From NCBI GenBank assembly GCA_946699065.1, contig CAMPDV010000008.1:1488001-1552000 (forward strand): DNA of 64,000 nt, given 5' to 3'. Below, piece by piece: positions 49,281 to 60,404 of this stretch. The notes beneath the pieces are model-generated. The model was given only the letters and a program-made list of their open reading frames with translations, had not been told where the DNA came from and made no database searches. This DNA comes from Loxodes magnus. Its lineage: Eukaryota > Ciliophora > Karyorelictea > Loxodida > Loxodidae. Position numbers and translations under genes: made by a program. How positions within the stretch are numbered: the first letter of the stretch is position 1; the number at the start of each line of letters is the position of its first letter.

Positions 49281-50154
49281 CTTCTAAGAAATAACAGAAC
49301 TTTGAACAAAACATTTAAACAGGAAAATTCTCTAAAAAATAAAAAAGCGAAATAATTAAAATGAGTGAAAGTGAGAAATATGATTGATATGACGAACATT
49401 AACCACTTGGAAGTCCAGAATTAAAAAAACTTCCGACACAAACTCAAATAGAAATATTATCTAAGTCATTAAAAGAGTTTATGTTTAAAAATAGATACCT
49501 CACTGATAAAGTAGAAAAATTAGAAAAACTAATAACGTCTTTATTTGAGAAACAATATTAATCATCATAAGAAATAGAAAAAAAACTGGAACAAAGAATT
49601 CTTTAAATTTAATAATAAATTCAGGTAACGCCATTTTCGTTTTAACAAAATTAATCGGATCTTATGGAAATAGAAAATGAAGCCTCAAATTAAAATAAAT
49701 AGTAAACGTTTATTTAAAATAAGTAGTAAATTTAAATTAAATAAGTGTTACAGGAATAATAGTTTAAAAGAAGAATAAAATGCTACGTGTGCAATAAATA
49801 ACACCAATGAAAATACTGCTACTAACTAAGCGAAATTTAAAGAAAGAATAAATAAGATATTTTTAGAAAACTATTCAGGATATATCCAACATAAAGCGGA
49901 AAAATTTATAGAAAAAAATTCTTTAATTCAAATCTTAATCCTTGGATAAATAATTAGGAACGCTAAGTGCAAGACCAAAACTATTCAGAATATTAAAGGA
50001 TGGTGCACTAATGAAGTGCTACACCGCCTAGCTAAGCCTAGTAGGAATTCAAGACAAACTAATAGAGACAATCTGATAGAATAGGTCAGATGGCTGACTA
50101 CTAAGGCTTTAACAAAGTTTTTTAACTTTTAACTTTTAACTTTTTTATGAAAAA
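49281..50154 (+). mobile_element. ORF1-only retroelement, copy J (intact coiled coil plus CCHC frame)
   Basis: An open frame from ATG 49277 to TGA 50156-50158 gives about 293 aa. It has a basic start, then YDWYDEHQPLGSPELKKLP, coiled coil (LTDKVEKLEKLITSLFEKQ), Gln-rich linker, knuckle CYVCNKQHQWKYC (W is TGA) and an Arg/Gln-rich tail. The 3' end is a tandem AACTTTT repeat (about 50,127-50,147). A decayed copy on the - strand at 53.68-54.43 kb shares DEHQPLESSKLQKLP and the same AACTTTT-type end, so this is a repeat, not a host gene. It lies between the two halves of a Myb-like gene. Confidence 0.65.
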
Positions 50155-50706
50155 ATGAAACTAAGCAATTGGTATTACAAGTGGACGAAAATTGCCAGAC
50201 ATGTTAATAAAACGTTTTATAACAGAGAAATAGTAAAAAGTGATTAACAAATAAAGAGAAGATGGTTATTTGTACTTAATCATCTGGTTATTAATTAGAA
50301 GAATAGAGATTAAGCTTTAACTTTTGTTAAAATTTCTTAAAAGCATCAACACTCAAGTCGTAAGTTCTGGTAAAAGCTAAAAAAGGAGTTAGCCTTATAA
50401 TTTTAAAATGCTTAAATTTAAATACAGGTAGTATCAAGTTTTAAAAGAGGCTTAATTCTTATTAATTCATGCAACCACTACAAAAAAAAGAGTAGCAAGT
50501 TCGGGAAAAGTAGATAATACCATTTTATTATGTAAGCAACCAGGAAACATTTTATGATAGTATTAAATGACATTTATTTATATGAAAAGGATACTATATT
50601 AAGTGTTTTAAATAATCTCAAATAAAATTAAAATCTAAACTCATAAAAATAAAAGAAATAATAAAAAATAGTGAAGTTTATTCTTTTGCTATTAAACTAA
50701 AAATGA
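50155..50706 (+). CDS. Myb/SANT-like DNA-binding fragment (3' part, 183 codons)
   Basis: The frame from ATG 50155 to TGA 50704-50706 begins MKLSNWYYKWTKIARHVNK and continues REIVKSDQQIKRRWLFVLN, the second half of a Myb/SANT helix-turn-helix (W, IA, then RRW and LN). It then becomes Lys/Gln-rich. Its ATG overlaps the TGA of the element upstream. It is better read as the 3' remainder of the gene that starts at 49,203 than as an independent gene. Confidence 0.5.
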
Positions 50707-50887
50707 ATAAAATTACTAGCATATATTTGAGATTTTGCAAATAATAAAAACATTAAGAAAGAATACTTTTTATTCTTTGATTTCACTCTAATATATTAAA
50801 TTATTTATTAGTGGAACTCTTAATTTAGAAAATAGTGCTATTCTAAATTTTATGCTTATCTATAATTTAGATCATAATTTTTAAAAA

Positions 50888-51720
50888 ATGGAAAATTGCG
50901 CGGTAAAAAAGAAAATAGTCAATTCGCCTTTCTAGAAACTAAAATAGAAAAGCCAAAAGAAAGGTGAGCAAAGAAAAATAATAGTAGATGACTACATCGA
51001 ATCTAGTTCTTCTTCCAAAGGTAAAGTGATGGCTGGAATGTAATAAGTAGAAGAATAAAAATTGACCCATATTAAAAACTCTAAAATTAAGTCGAACAAA
51101 TGAAAAAATAAATTTCCCGATACGAAGAAACTTTATATAAAAGGCATAAAAATAAAAGAACTTATGAGTAACATTTATTTTCAGGATAATGAATTAACAA
51201 TCTTAAGAAAATAACTAATATAAAATCAATTAATAACAGAAGAATAATTATGAAGATAATCTTAATCAAACTTACCCAATAATCAAATAATGGAATTAGA
51301 AAAAATTCCAACTTAAATAAAAAAAAAGAAATCTCATAAATCGAAATTTAGGATCAGAATATAATAAAAAGATTAGAAAAGATAGAAAACAAGATATTTA
51401 TAAAAAATTAATCAAGATAAGAACTTAAACAATGTTGATACTGCAAATCAAGATTTCATTTATTAAGGAAATGCATAACCTGAAAAAAACTGAACGAAAA
51501 AGAACAAAACAGAACATGAACTTAAATTAACAAACTTTGAATTACATCAAATGGAATTTATAAGAGAAAAATATTTGCTGGATAGACTGAGAATCAACAA
51601 TGGTTACCTACCACTTAATCAAGAAGGTCGTGGTATCCATCCTCGTTAAGAAAATGGCAGCAAGTACCTGGTTGAAATCCCCGAGAATGCTAAACTCTTT
51701 TTTACATTTAGATTATAATT
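50888..51720 (+). mobile_element. ORF1-only retroelement, copy B
   Basis: ATG 50888 after an A-run, then a basic region and Ser stretch (ESSSSSKGKVMAGM), coiled coil (NELTILRKQLIQNQLITEEQ), knuckle CWYCKSRFHLLRKC with TGA for W, block INKLWITSNGIYKRK and terminal VPGWNPREC. The frame shifts between coil and knuckle, as in copies A and D. An AATTAATTAATT-type tail follows. Confidence 0.75.
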
Positions 51721-52463
51721 AATTAATTAATTAATTTAGATCATAAATTTGGATGCTAGTATTTTTTATTTTAAGCTATAATTATATAAAGAAATATTTA
51801 GCCTCAACTTTAACAAAGGCTCTCTAATTTAAATAGACATTGCTTAGAATAATTATTTATAGGATATTTACTAATTCATCAATTTAGTTGTTATTCATGC
51901 ATAGAAAATATTAATAAATATATTTCTCTCTAACTTTCATATAAACATAGCTATATAAATTAGGAAAAGATAAAATAAATTAGAGAAATAGAACAGAATA
52001 AATAAAAGATAGATATATCTAAATATTTCTTTTACAACTAGAGTCATTAAGTTGGAAATAGAAATGACTTTAAAATAAAATTAAGCAATGCAATTATTCT
52101 TTAATAGCACTAAATAAAATAAGTTTATCATATAATTACATCTTAATCATCTTATATAAATATCTAATAGCTATGCATTAATTAAAGCTAGTATACTATT
52201 AGTTATAGCCTTATACATTTATATATTTTCAATAATTAACATTTCTTTCTATATGATGTACTCTAGGTTTATATATCTATAATTTAAAGAAATAGTTGCA
52301 TGCAATAAATTTTGGATTTAATAATATGTAAAAGAATAAATAAAAGGTATTATGATATAATTCATTAATTGTATAATAAATTTAATGCTATCAAATATAA
52401 GAATCCTGAGAAGATAAATCTATTAAAATAAAAGAGAGCCTAAGAAATAAAAGATCTCTCTCA
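51721..52463. other. intergenic, no gene recognised
   Basis: AT-rich, no supported frame or RNA. Confidence 0.4.
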
Positions 52464-53110
52464 ATGAATGCCTAAAAAATGGAATACAAATCTAATTTAA
52501 TCGAATAATCACCTTAATAATATAAATTAAATAATCTTAGGAATCCTTTGCATAATACGTTTCTATAAGGGATATCAAGTGTATGGTAAGAGTAAAAAAA
52601 ACGTAGAGTAAAGATTGAAAAATTAGAAAAAATAATAGAAAAAATAGATGGAAAACTACTTTTATTTCCATTTATAGAGGATGCAATAAATAGCCTATAA
52701 TCGTAAATGGGACATAAACTAGATGAGATTGACAAATAATTTAATTAAATCCTCAGATACTTTAATTCTGGTTTTCTTAATTCCAATATAAAATAAAAGA
52801 ACTTTTTATATATAATATTCAAAATGAAATATATAAAGAATAAATGGAAAGCAGGGAAATATTTTAATGGACATTGAAATCAATGAATAATAATAATGCA
52901 TAAGAAAAATAAGCTGCTATGTATGGTAAAAGTAGCATCATTATAATAGATTCTGGAAAAGAAATCAAATATATGAAAAAAAGAATAAAAAATCTATTTC
53001 AAATATGGCCAACTCAAACAGGTTAAATAAATAGGAAAAAAAATTATAATAGTAATATTAGAAATTTAAAAGTAGATTTTAGATGTAAAATGCTTAACCA
53101 TGAAGTATGA
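52464..53110 (+). CDS. unknown protein (208 aa, one 20-nt intron)
   Basis: Start MNAQKMEYKSNLIEQ at ATG 52464 (or ATG 52479). It runs through KIEKLEKIIEKIDGKLLL. After removal of the 20-nt intron 52703-52722 (GTAAATGGG...CTAG) it continues WDWQIIQLNPQILQFWFSQF and then MYGKSSIIIIDSGKEIKYMK. Without splicing the frame changes and fits poorly. It reaches TGA 53108-53110. The next ORF starts in an overlapping ATGA, so either these are two genes or there is another small intron near 53,100 that I could not place. No family recognised. Confidence 0.55.
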
Positions 53111-53652
53111 ATTATAAATACGGATATCTGACTAATGAAGCCCCTAAACTGGTCTCTATTCAAGAGAAGTCTTTTTCAGATGCCTTAATAAAACCACCTT
53201 TAGAATCTATTAACTCCTTTTAACCTTTTTTATAGTTAAATAGTTTTCTTAATTTTATAAATAATTAATAATACAAAAGGATTAAAAGCCAATCTATTTT
53301 CTTTCTTAATGTAAATATGAGGAAGCTTTACTAATAAATCGATGTAGAAAATATTATTAAAAGGTTTAAAAATGAAATAACTCTAGAGACTAATATTTTT
53401 GATAAAAAATGTATAAACCTATAGATTAAAGTTCAAAAGTAAGTTTATCTATCTAAAAAATTAACTTAAAAAATTCAGTAGGAAATAAGTAAAATTCTCA
53501 TTTATAATATGTTAAATATACTTTTCTAAAACTCAAAATAAATTAAATAAATTAGATAAGTTAAGAAGATATTTGCATTATTTTTAGCTTCTTTAGTATA
53601 TCAAAAAGCTTGTTCAAATCAATCAAGAAAGATTAAGATAGTTTTTACTTGA
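53107..53652 (+). CDS. unknown protein or 3' exon (181 aa)
   Basis: The frame from ATG 53107 to TGA 53650-53652 contains no other TGA. It begins MNYKYGYLTNEAPKLVSIQE, then KSFSDALIKPPLESI, and later a helical Lys/Gln-rich stretch (QQIDVENIIKRFKNE, then KKLTQKIQQEISKIL). It may be the 3' part of the preceding gene. No family recognised. Confidence 0.5.
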
Positions 53653-53674
53653 TATATTAAAATTCTTGGAACTT

Positions 53675-54430
53675 TAAAAAAAATTAAAAGTTAAAAGGCG
53701 CAATACGATCCTTATACTTAATCATATAACCTATTCTATTAGTTTATCTTCATTAATTTGGTAAAAAATCATATTAGACTTTGGTAGGCAGTAGCATTAC
53801 AATATCATACCGTCCTTAATACCCTGAAATATTTCTCCCTTATTTATAGCAATCATAATTATAATTTATCTAAGGATTAAAATTTTAATTATAGAGTTTC
53901 TTCTATAAGTTTTTCCAGCTCAATGCTGGATAATCTTAAATCGGCATTATAAATATCTTTTTTTTTCAAACTTTGTTTAATTAGTAACATTGTTTTCAAT
54001 GTTTTTGTTTATTTCACACTTTACATTTTATTCTTCTTTTAACTTTTATTCCTATATAACTTAGTTAACTTAATCTTACTGGCTATCTTAAATTAAAGCT
54101 TATTGTTTATTTTAAATTTAGATTTCATTTTCTATTTCCGTTGTACCTGATTAATTCTGTTAAAAAAATGAAATTTCCTTAAATTTTGTTAAATTTAATT
54201 TACTCTTTTTCCAATTTTAAATTAATGCTTTATGCTGATAGATATTGCTTCTCAAGTAGAGTAATATAACTTTTTAAGCTTCTATAGGAAGTTTTTATAA
54301 TTTTGAACTTTCAAGTGGTTGATGCTCATCGAATAATTCTTGTATCTAACATTCTTTCATTCTATATATGACATTTTTTATGTTTAGAACTTTTTCTTGT
54401 TTAAGTATTTTGCTATAAAGTCTGTTATTC
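53675..54430 (-). mobile_element. ORF1-only retroelement, copy K (decayed copy of J)
   Basis: The - strand shows FDEHQPLESSKLQKLP, the Gln-rich linker and the region of the knuckle with its cysteines lost, and ends in CTTTTAACTTTTAATTTT like copy J at 49.3-50.15 kb. Frame changes are frequent. Confidence 0.5.
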
Positions 54431-54730
54431 CTTAGCAACCATTTTTATATCATAATAAAATAGTACTTAAGAAATTATTCACCTAAAAGCAAAATCCTAA
54501 CTAACAATAAGATACCTTAATGGAGATTTTTTCGCTATAAGCTGGTAGAATCTATAGGATGTAAGCAGCAACTATTTCAGTAAATAAGCAGCCTTGTAAT
54601 TAAAATTAATAAAATATAAGATGATAATAAAATCCTTAATACAAAATGAGCTTAAAAACTTCTAAATATCTGTTCAATTAAGAAACTAAAAGAACAGAAT
54701 ATGAAATAAGAAATTTGAAGTTTCAATAAA

Positions 54731-55180
54731 ATGAACCATGAACATTTTAGTATTAAAACCATACACAATCCAACGAAGAATGATCAATTAAATTTAAATA
54801 TTAATCAAATATTAAAAATTAGTCAATTAATAATATATCGAAAAAAAGACCCATTATGTCCTGATTATGTAGAAGACCAAGGCACACAAAAAAGAACTTT
54901 TGATGATATCTAAAATTGTAAAGAAAATAAAATAAAAATTTTCAAAAATCCTAACCAAGATTTATTGATTCTTGAAGGTGCTGTATATAGAAAAACGATT
55001 GGTGGAGATTTATTAATCATAGCAAATATATACTCAAAAAAGGAGAGCCCAGCTGATGTTTGGAAAGGATTAAGATATGAAAAAATAGCATCAATAAAAA
55101 TGTATGGAATAATAGCCTTCGATATGCTATTAAAGAATATGAACCCGGAGAAGAAATGGACGAGTTCAATGAGTCTTTGA
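54731..55180 (+). CDS. unknown small protein (149 aa, probable frameshift near the end)
   Basis: ATG 54731 opens MNHEHFSIKTIHNPTKNDQ. After one in-frame TAA (Gln) it continues IFKNPNQDLLILEGAVYRKT and NIYSKKESPADVWKGLRYEK to TGA 55178. Near 55,083-55,088, a run of six A, another frame becomes better: NSINKNVWNNSLRYAIKEYE, then PGEEMDEFNESLMIFDLF. This suggests a one-base change in the A-run (decay or assembly error). Upstream, a frame from ATG 54646 also has coding character. A diverged copy lies at 57.8-58.33 kb. No family recognised. Confidence 0.5.
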
Positions 55181-55210
55181 TGATTTTCGATCTTTTTGCA
55201 TATCAATAAG

Positions 55211-55865
55211 TAAAAAGCTAAATAAAGACGACGCTACATTATTAAATTATAAATACTATAAACAAATATTTAATTTCCTTTTAAGGTTAAATTTGCAGTA
55301 TCTAGTCCAACTCTTTAAGCAATAATAAAAATTTACTATTATATAATTACATTTTTAGTGATTCTTATATAAAAAATGAAAGTGATTAGATTTTATTCTA
55401 TAAAATTACTAATTTTTTATCTAACAATATTTAAGTTAAATTTAAAATAATATATAAAACTTTTAAATTATAAATGCATATTAATAGCATTTAAATAAAG
55501 TGAGATATATAAAATTACTACAATTAAAAGCTGAAAGTGATTATAATGGTTTACTATATTCATATAAAAGAGCATAAACATTAAAAATAGTAATTATATT
55601 AAATCATAAAACAACTTTAAATTTTAATTTTTCTGATCAATAACTAATTAGTTTTTCTTAGTACTTAATATTTTAATCTTTATTTAGCTATTTCAATCCT
55701 ACAAAGTTATTATTTTTCATTAAGTATTGTATAAAGACTCAACTACTTATTTTTATTATCTAGGATATAGTTTCTTAATTTGAGTTGTAGGAATTAATAA
55801 GTAGATATTTGAAAAAAAGAGATATTAAAATATTTAAGTAACTTAAATAAATAAATTAATTAAAT
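55211..55865. other. AT-rich spacer
   Basis: No supported feature beyond a possible continuation of the preceding frame. Confidence 0.35.
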
Positions 55866-56386
55866 TAGCTTGGTACCACCATTGTTTGGTTCACCATGAA
55901 AAATAAAGAAACAAAATTTATTATTAATAATAGGCTAGAAATGTTTCTAGCTTCATCTGGACTTTTTGATTCTTATCTTCTTCTCTCCGTTTTTATAATT
56001 AAAATTGATTGTCTTCGCTCATCAAGTTATTGTATCTCTTCCAAAGGCTGGAGTTAGAAGGGGCTAGAGAACATTCCAATATTAGTGTCATAGGACTCAA
56101 TTAGGTTAATTCTTATAAGTAATAATTATTTTAATTTCAGTCATGTTTTTGATGTTTTCTATTTCCTGATCAGAATATTGACATGTAAAATCAGGATAAC
56201 TCTGAGATCTGGATTTCGGTTTCCTCTAGTCGAACTCTCGTACTGATAGAGAGAACCCTCAAACAAGTAAGGCTTATCACACAATGGGCCTGTCTTTATT
56301 TGTTTATGGTAGCATCTATTGCAAGAGTACTTGCAATACAGACATAACTGCACCGGGTTACCTACTCGGTCTAATAGAAACCAGAA
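55866..56386 (-). repeat. Cys-rich dispersed repeat, copy 2 (best preserved)
   Basis: The - strand reads GNPVQLCLYCKYSCNRCYHK near 56.36 kb, then GPLCDKPYLFEGSLYQYESS, and keeps one open frame down to about 55.87 kb (through SPFQLQPLEEIQQLDERRQS). The Cys/His spacing (C-x2-C-x3-C-x2-C-x-H, later Cys) suggests a small zinc module. No start codon or upstream domain is present, so it is a fragment of a larger element. Copies lie at 19.8-20.33 and 63.66-63.80 kb. Confidence 0.5.
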
Positions 56387-56924
56387 TCCATTAAAAAAAT
56401 GAATTATTTAATAATAAACATAAACAAATATAATATGAAATGAAGATTTATATAAGGACATAAAGCTTAATATTTAATTCTTGCTATTATTGTCTTATTA
56501 AAATACCTTTATCTGTCTCCTTTTCTGATTTTATATCCTAAAATATTTCTATAAATTGAGTTAGTTTTTATTTAATAAGGACTTGATTGTATTTAAAAAT
56601 GTAGAATAATTTATCTTATTGAAATTTATTTTATGGTTCTGTAATTAATTAGTTTAAACTATAAATATTTTAGTTAATAAAAATAATAGATTGATTGAAT
56701 ATATTACATATATATTAATAAAATGCTACATAAGAAATAGCAGAACTCTCCAACAAAACCTAGTAATTTACCAGATCTTTCTAAGGATTTTATTTGTTAC
56801 AATTGGATAATTAGAAATTGACAAGAAATTAAGGCTTTAAATAAATAACTTAATCTCTTATGATAGCAATTAACAAGTTATTATTAATATTATTTATTTA
56901 AATGTTAAATAAATATTTGCGTAC
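56387..56924. other. AT-rich spacer
   Basis: No gene, RNA or repeat recognised. Confidence 0.4.
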
Positions 56925-57712
56925 CTTGGGTTTTCAACCAGGTACCAGTGGACAAATTTTTTTTCGTGGTTGTATTCTTCGACCTTTTCTTTAAGAGGGT
57001 GTTTACCACAAAGGAAACTCTTAATTTCTTATGAGTAATTTTTATTTATAAAATCCTTGCTCAGTTATTCAAAGCTTATTTAGGTTTCTTCAAATTTTTT
57101 GCTCTTCATTGTACTTGAATATCCTTCATTCTTTACAATGTCTTAGTATGTGATATTTAGATTAATAGTAACAACAATTTTTATTTTGCTTCTCGACTTT
57201 CTTCTTTGGATAAATCTTTCTTTCTAACATCTCATCTCTTTTGCTTAGATTTGAATCAATTTGTTCTTAACTTTAATTTTCTTAATGCTTATGTTAATGT
57301 AGATCTTCTTCTATAATCATTCTTAGTTATTATTCGAAGTTGGATTAAGAATTTCGTAAAGTTAATTTTCTATTACTAAACTGTTTTTTATCAGTTAACT
57401 TTTAAGAATTAGCAATTCGTAATTTTAATCTTCTAAGCAGTTTATTAGCTTCCGGATTTTATCTCCTTGATAAAGAAAGTTTCTTCATATTTTTCAATTT
57501 ATGCTTTCATTTTTTCAATTTAATTTTAGATTAATTTGTTATTTTGAATTCCAGGATTAACTTATTCAATAAGACCGATCATTACTTTTCCCTTTGAGGA
57601 TGAGCTAGACTCTCGATTCTGTATATGTTTTTTAGTCCTCCGTTAGTCGTTTGCTTCTGCTTTTCTTTTTTAATTCTTTGAAAGATGGATGTTCTACTCC
57701 ATTTTTTCCAAC
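56925..57712 (-). mobile_element. ORF1-only retroelement, copy C
   Basis: The - strand starts at ATG 57712 (MEQNIHLSKNQKRKAEAN), has ESSSSSKGKVMIG, a coiled coil (NYELLILKSQLIKNSLV) and a knuckle region NCCYYQSKYHILRHC in which the second Cys is Tyr. It continues LNKLWITEQGFYKQK and ends near 56,940 in a damaged LVPG-type motif. It contains frameshifts. Confidence 0.7.
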
Positions 57713-57779
57713 TAACAAATTAATGATTAGAATCCTAATATGTTATTAACTAATAGACTATTACTTAAAAGATGGAAAG

Positions 57780-58335
57780 ACAATTTAATAAAATCAAATG
57801 GAATTTAAGATAAAATTTGGACCTGAAATCAGTTAACTAGAATATGCCAACCTTATTAGCAATAGTATCCTGTATCAAAAGAATAAAATAAATCCTTAAA
57901 TTTCTCATATTAGGAAAGAAAAATCAGATGTTGATTCTGCAAAAATTTGGCCATAAGATAAATTAGTTTTATAAATTTAAGAAAAATAATATTATGAAAA
58001 ATAAAGAGGAATTTTAAATCTATTCAAGATTTAATGCTAACCAATCCGAAGATGCTACAAGATGAAAAGATTCTAGCCTTGTTAAGAAGATCCAAAAATT
58101 ATAGATGCCCTGACAAAATTTAGAAATTATAATATGACATTGACTTCTAGGCTTTAAAAAAAGCCAAAAAAAAGTTATAAGAATTTATGATCCAAAAGCC
58201 AAGAAGAATATGAATTAGAAACCTATTGATTAATAAAAATATCTACAAACTTTAATTTGTGGTAAACCAAATAAAGATGGAGTCACGTTAATATATTATT
58301 ATTATACTATAAATATAAAGAAACTGAAACTAAGT
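57780..58335 (+). pseudogene. decayed paralogue of the 54.7-kb gene
   Basis: It shares a block with the 54.73-kb gene: YSRFNANQSEDATRWKDSSL here against YSKKESPADVWKGLRYEK there. The DNA just after both is similar (a TAAATAAAGA-type stretch, then ATATTATAAATA). Frames are broken. No function assigned. Confidence 0.4.
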
Positions 58336-58711
58336 TTAAATTGAAATAAACAATAAAATAACTATTTATAATATTTTTCTTTATTTTTATATAAAAATAC
58401 GTTTTATGTATATTAGTAAAGAACATTGTTACATGACTTATTACAATTAGATTTATATTCAATTTAATAAAAATATTTTACTATTATCTGCTTCTTTATA
58501 TACTGAAAAAATCCAGTTTATAAATATAGTTAAGAAAGAAATAAAGTGTTAAAATATAACTTTAAAATACTTAATTATAATAAACAATTTTAATTTTATT
58601 TTAAACAATTTTATTTTAATATTTATTCTTTTAAGTTAAATAATAATTTATGTTTATTATGTTCGTAAATTATTAAAAATAGTGATTATTAATAAATTAA
58701 TTATATAAAAA

Positions 58712-58778
58712 CTCCGAGGCCAAGGGTTGAGCCCTGGTCATCTGCATACAGACATACAGGCCACTATACTACCTCAGA
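58712..58778 (-). pseudogene. tRNA-Asp pseudogene
   Basis: Recognisable as tRNA-Asp by its acceptor and T-arm (GGCTCAACCC in place of GGTTCAATCC), but only 67 nt long. The D-loop is shortened, the anticodon loop reads TGTATGC and the acceptor stem is mismatched. Confidence 0.8.
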
Positions 58779-59169
58779 TCTTACTTTTAATGATTATGTT
58801 ATTTTAAATAAGAAATTTAATTAATAATTGAGTAAAAATAAAAATAAATTAACAAGTTTTTTAACTTTATGCCTAATTAAAAATACTAATGCAACTGAGT
58901 AAATATAAAGAAAAAATAATAATTTTGATTTCAAGAAAGTATAAATAAACACTAGGTTTCTTTATTTTAAAATTATTTTTAAAATTTATTTAAAACTACT
59001 GAAGTTATTTAGTTTGTATTTATTATTTATAAATAAATGCTTTAATTTTTTAATTTTTATTTATAATTAGCAACTTTTTCAAATATAAACAAAAAATAAG
59101 TTTTTTCTAGCAGATGTTATATGCTTTGCTATTTTAATTAATTTTTATAAAGTAAGGCATAGGTACTTC

Positions 59170-59435
59170 TGATGCACAAGGAGCTAGTTTCCATAATGGT
59201 ACAAAGAAATTGTTTTTTTTTCAAAGTTATCCTTAACTTTATTTTTCTTAGAGTACTTCCACTTCTCTATTTGATGAATTTCCGACTTGCTTGTAACTTT
59301 CTTTTGATTTTAATCTTTCTTTTTGCAATTCTAATACTAGCCTTTTACTTTCATGCTTTTGCTATTTTACTGAATTTTTTTTAAACTTAGCATCATTCCA
59401 GTTGGTTCATCCAGTTCCATATATTTCTCAATCTT
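59170..59435 (-). pseudogene. frameshifted copy of the small Pro-motif gene
   Basis: The - strand has ATG (MELDEPTGMMLS), a Lys-rich body and the conserved end FVPLWKLAPCASEVPMPYF. A one-base change in a long A-run near 59,215 separates them into different frames. Confidence 0.6.
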
Positions 59436-59619
59436 CTTATATGCTAACACTTAGTCACCTAATTATTAGTATTACATAATAATATTATTAATAAAAGAAG
59501 TTTGGTATATAAATAGTAATATAGCAAAAAGAACCAGAAGAACATAAAAAATTATTGACTAAATTAAGTATATCGAAAAAATAATAATAATAATAATGTA
59601 AACTAAGAGTTTTAAATGT

Positions 59620-60404
59620 TTTGCTTTCCCTGGGCTTTCAACCAGGTACATACTGACATTTTTTTATACGTGGATGTATACCACGACCTTTTGTGTATGT
59701 GGATGGCTACCACAGAGAATTTCCATCTTTTCTAACGAACAATTTTTACCTATATACTCCATTCTATGTTATAAATAGTTGATTAAGGGCCCTTCATGTT
59801 CTCTATTCTTCTTTTAGTTTAAGTTATTTTCATTCTAGGCATTGTCGTAGTAAGTGAAATTTAGAGTTGCAGTACCAGCAAGGTTTATACTATTTCTAAG
59901 ATTATTTAAGAAAAACTTTTTTTCTAGTTTATCAATTCTCTTCAACAAAGTTAAGTCGATAATTTCATATTGTTTTTCTTGATCTTACTTTTAAAGAGAT
60001 ACGTTTTCTATAATCATATTTTATTCTTGCTTGAAGTTCGATTGAGATTATTCATAGAGTTATTATTCAGTGACTAGATTATTCTTGATTAGTTGACGTC
60101 TAAGTATCGTTAATTCATTATTTTGATCATCTATGTTATTCATGAGTTCTCTAATTTTTTCCCCTTGATTAAAGATTGTTTCTTCATACCTTGAAATGAG
60201 AGCTTTCATAGATTCAAGTTAAATTTGAATATTTGGATTGCTTTCTGTTTTGGATTCGTTCATCTCTACTAATCCAACCATTATTTTTCCCTCAGATGAA
60301 GAACTTGATTTTTAATCTTACAGCTGCTTTTTCATGAGTTCCTTCATCACTTTCTTCTTAGCATTTTTTAACTAACTCCTTGAAAGGCGAACAGAATGCT
60401 CCAT
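59620..60404 (-). mobile_element. ORF1-only retroelement, copy D
   Basis: The - strand starts at ATG 60404 (MEHSVRLSRSQLKNAKKK), then KSSSSSEGKIMVGLVE, coiled coil (GEKIRELMNNIDDQNNELTI), knuckle CWYCNSKFHLLRQC, LNQLFITQNGVYRQK, GRGIHPRIKKC and the terminal YVPGWKPRE motif. The tail is a TTA-repeat run at about 59,585-59,600. Coil and knuckle lie in different frames, so a frame change occurs near 59,890. It is one of the better preserved copies. Confidence 0.78.

Larger units (their letters stand above)
58650..59440. repeat. segmental duplication, decayed copy
   Basis: Matches 34,920-35,770 in order: tRNA-Asp-like sequence, its AT-rich flank and the small Pro-motif gene. This copy has lost tRNA bases and its gene is frameshifted, so it is the degenerating member. 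Confidence 0.7.

Noticed and set aside
54910-55206. 98-aa - strand ORF
   Set aside because: Antisense to the 54.73-kb gene, whose + strand frame has better composition and a related copy elsewhere.
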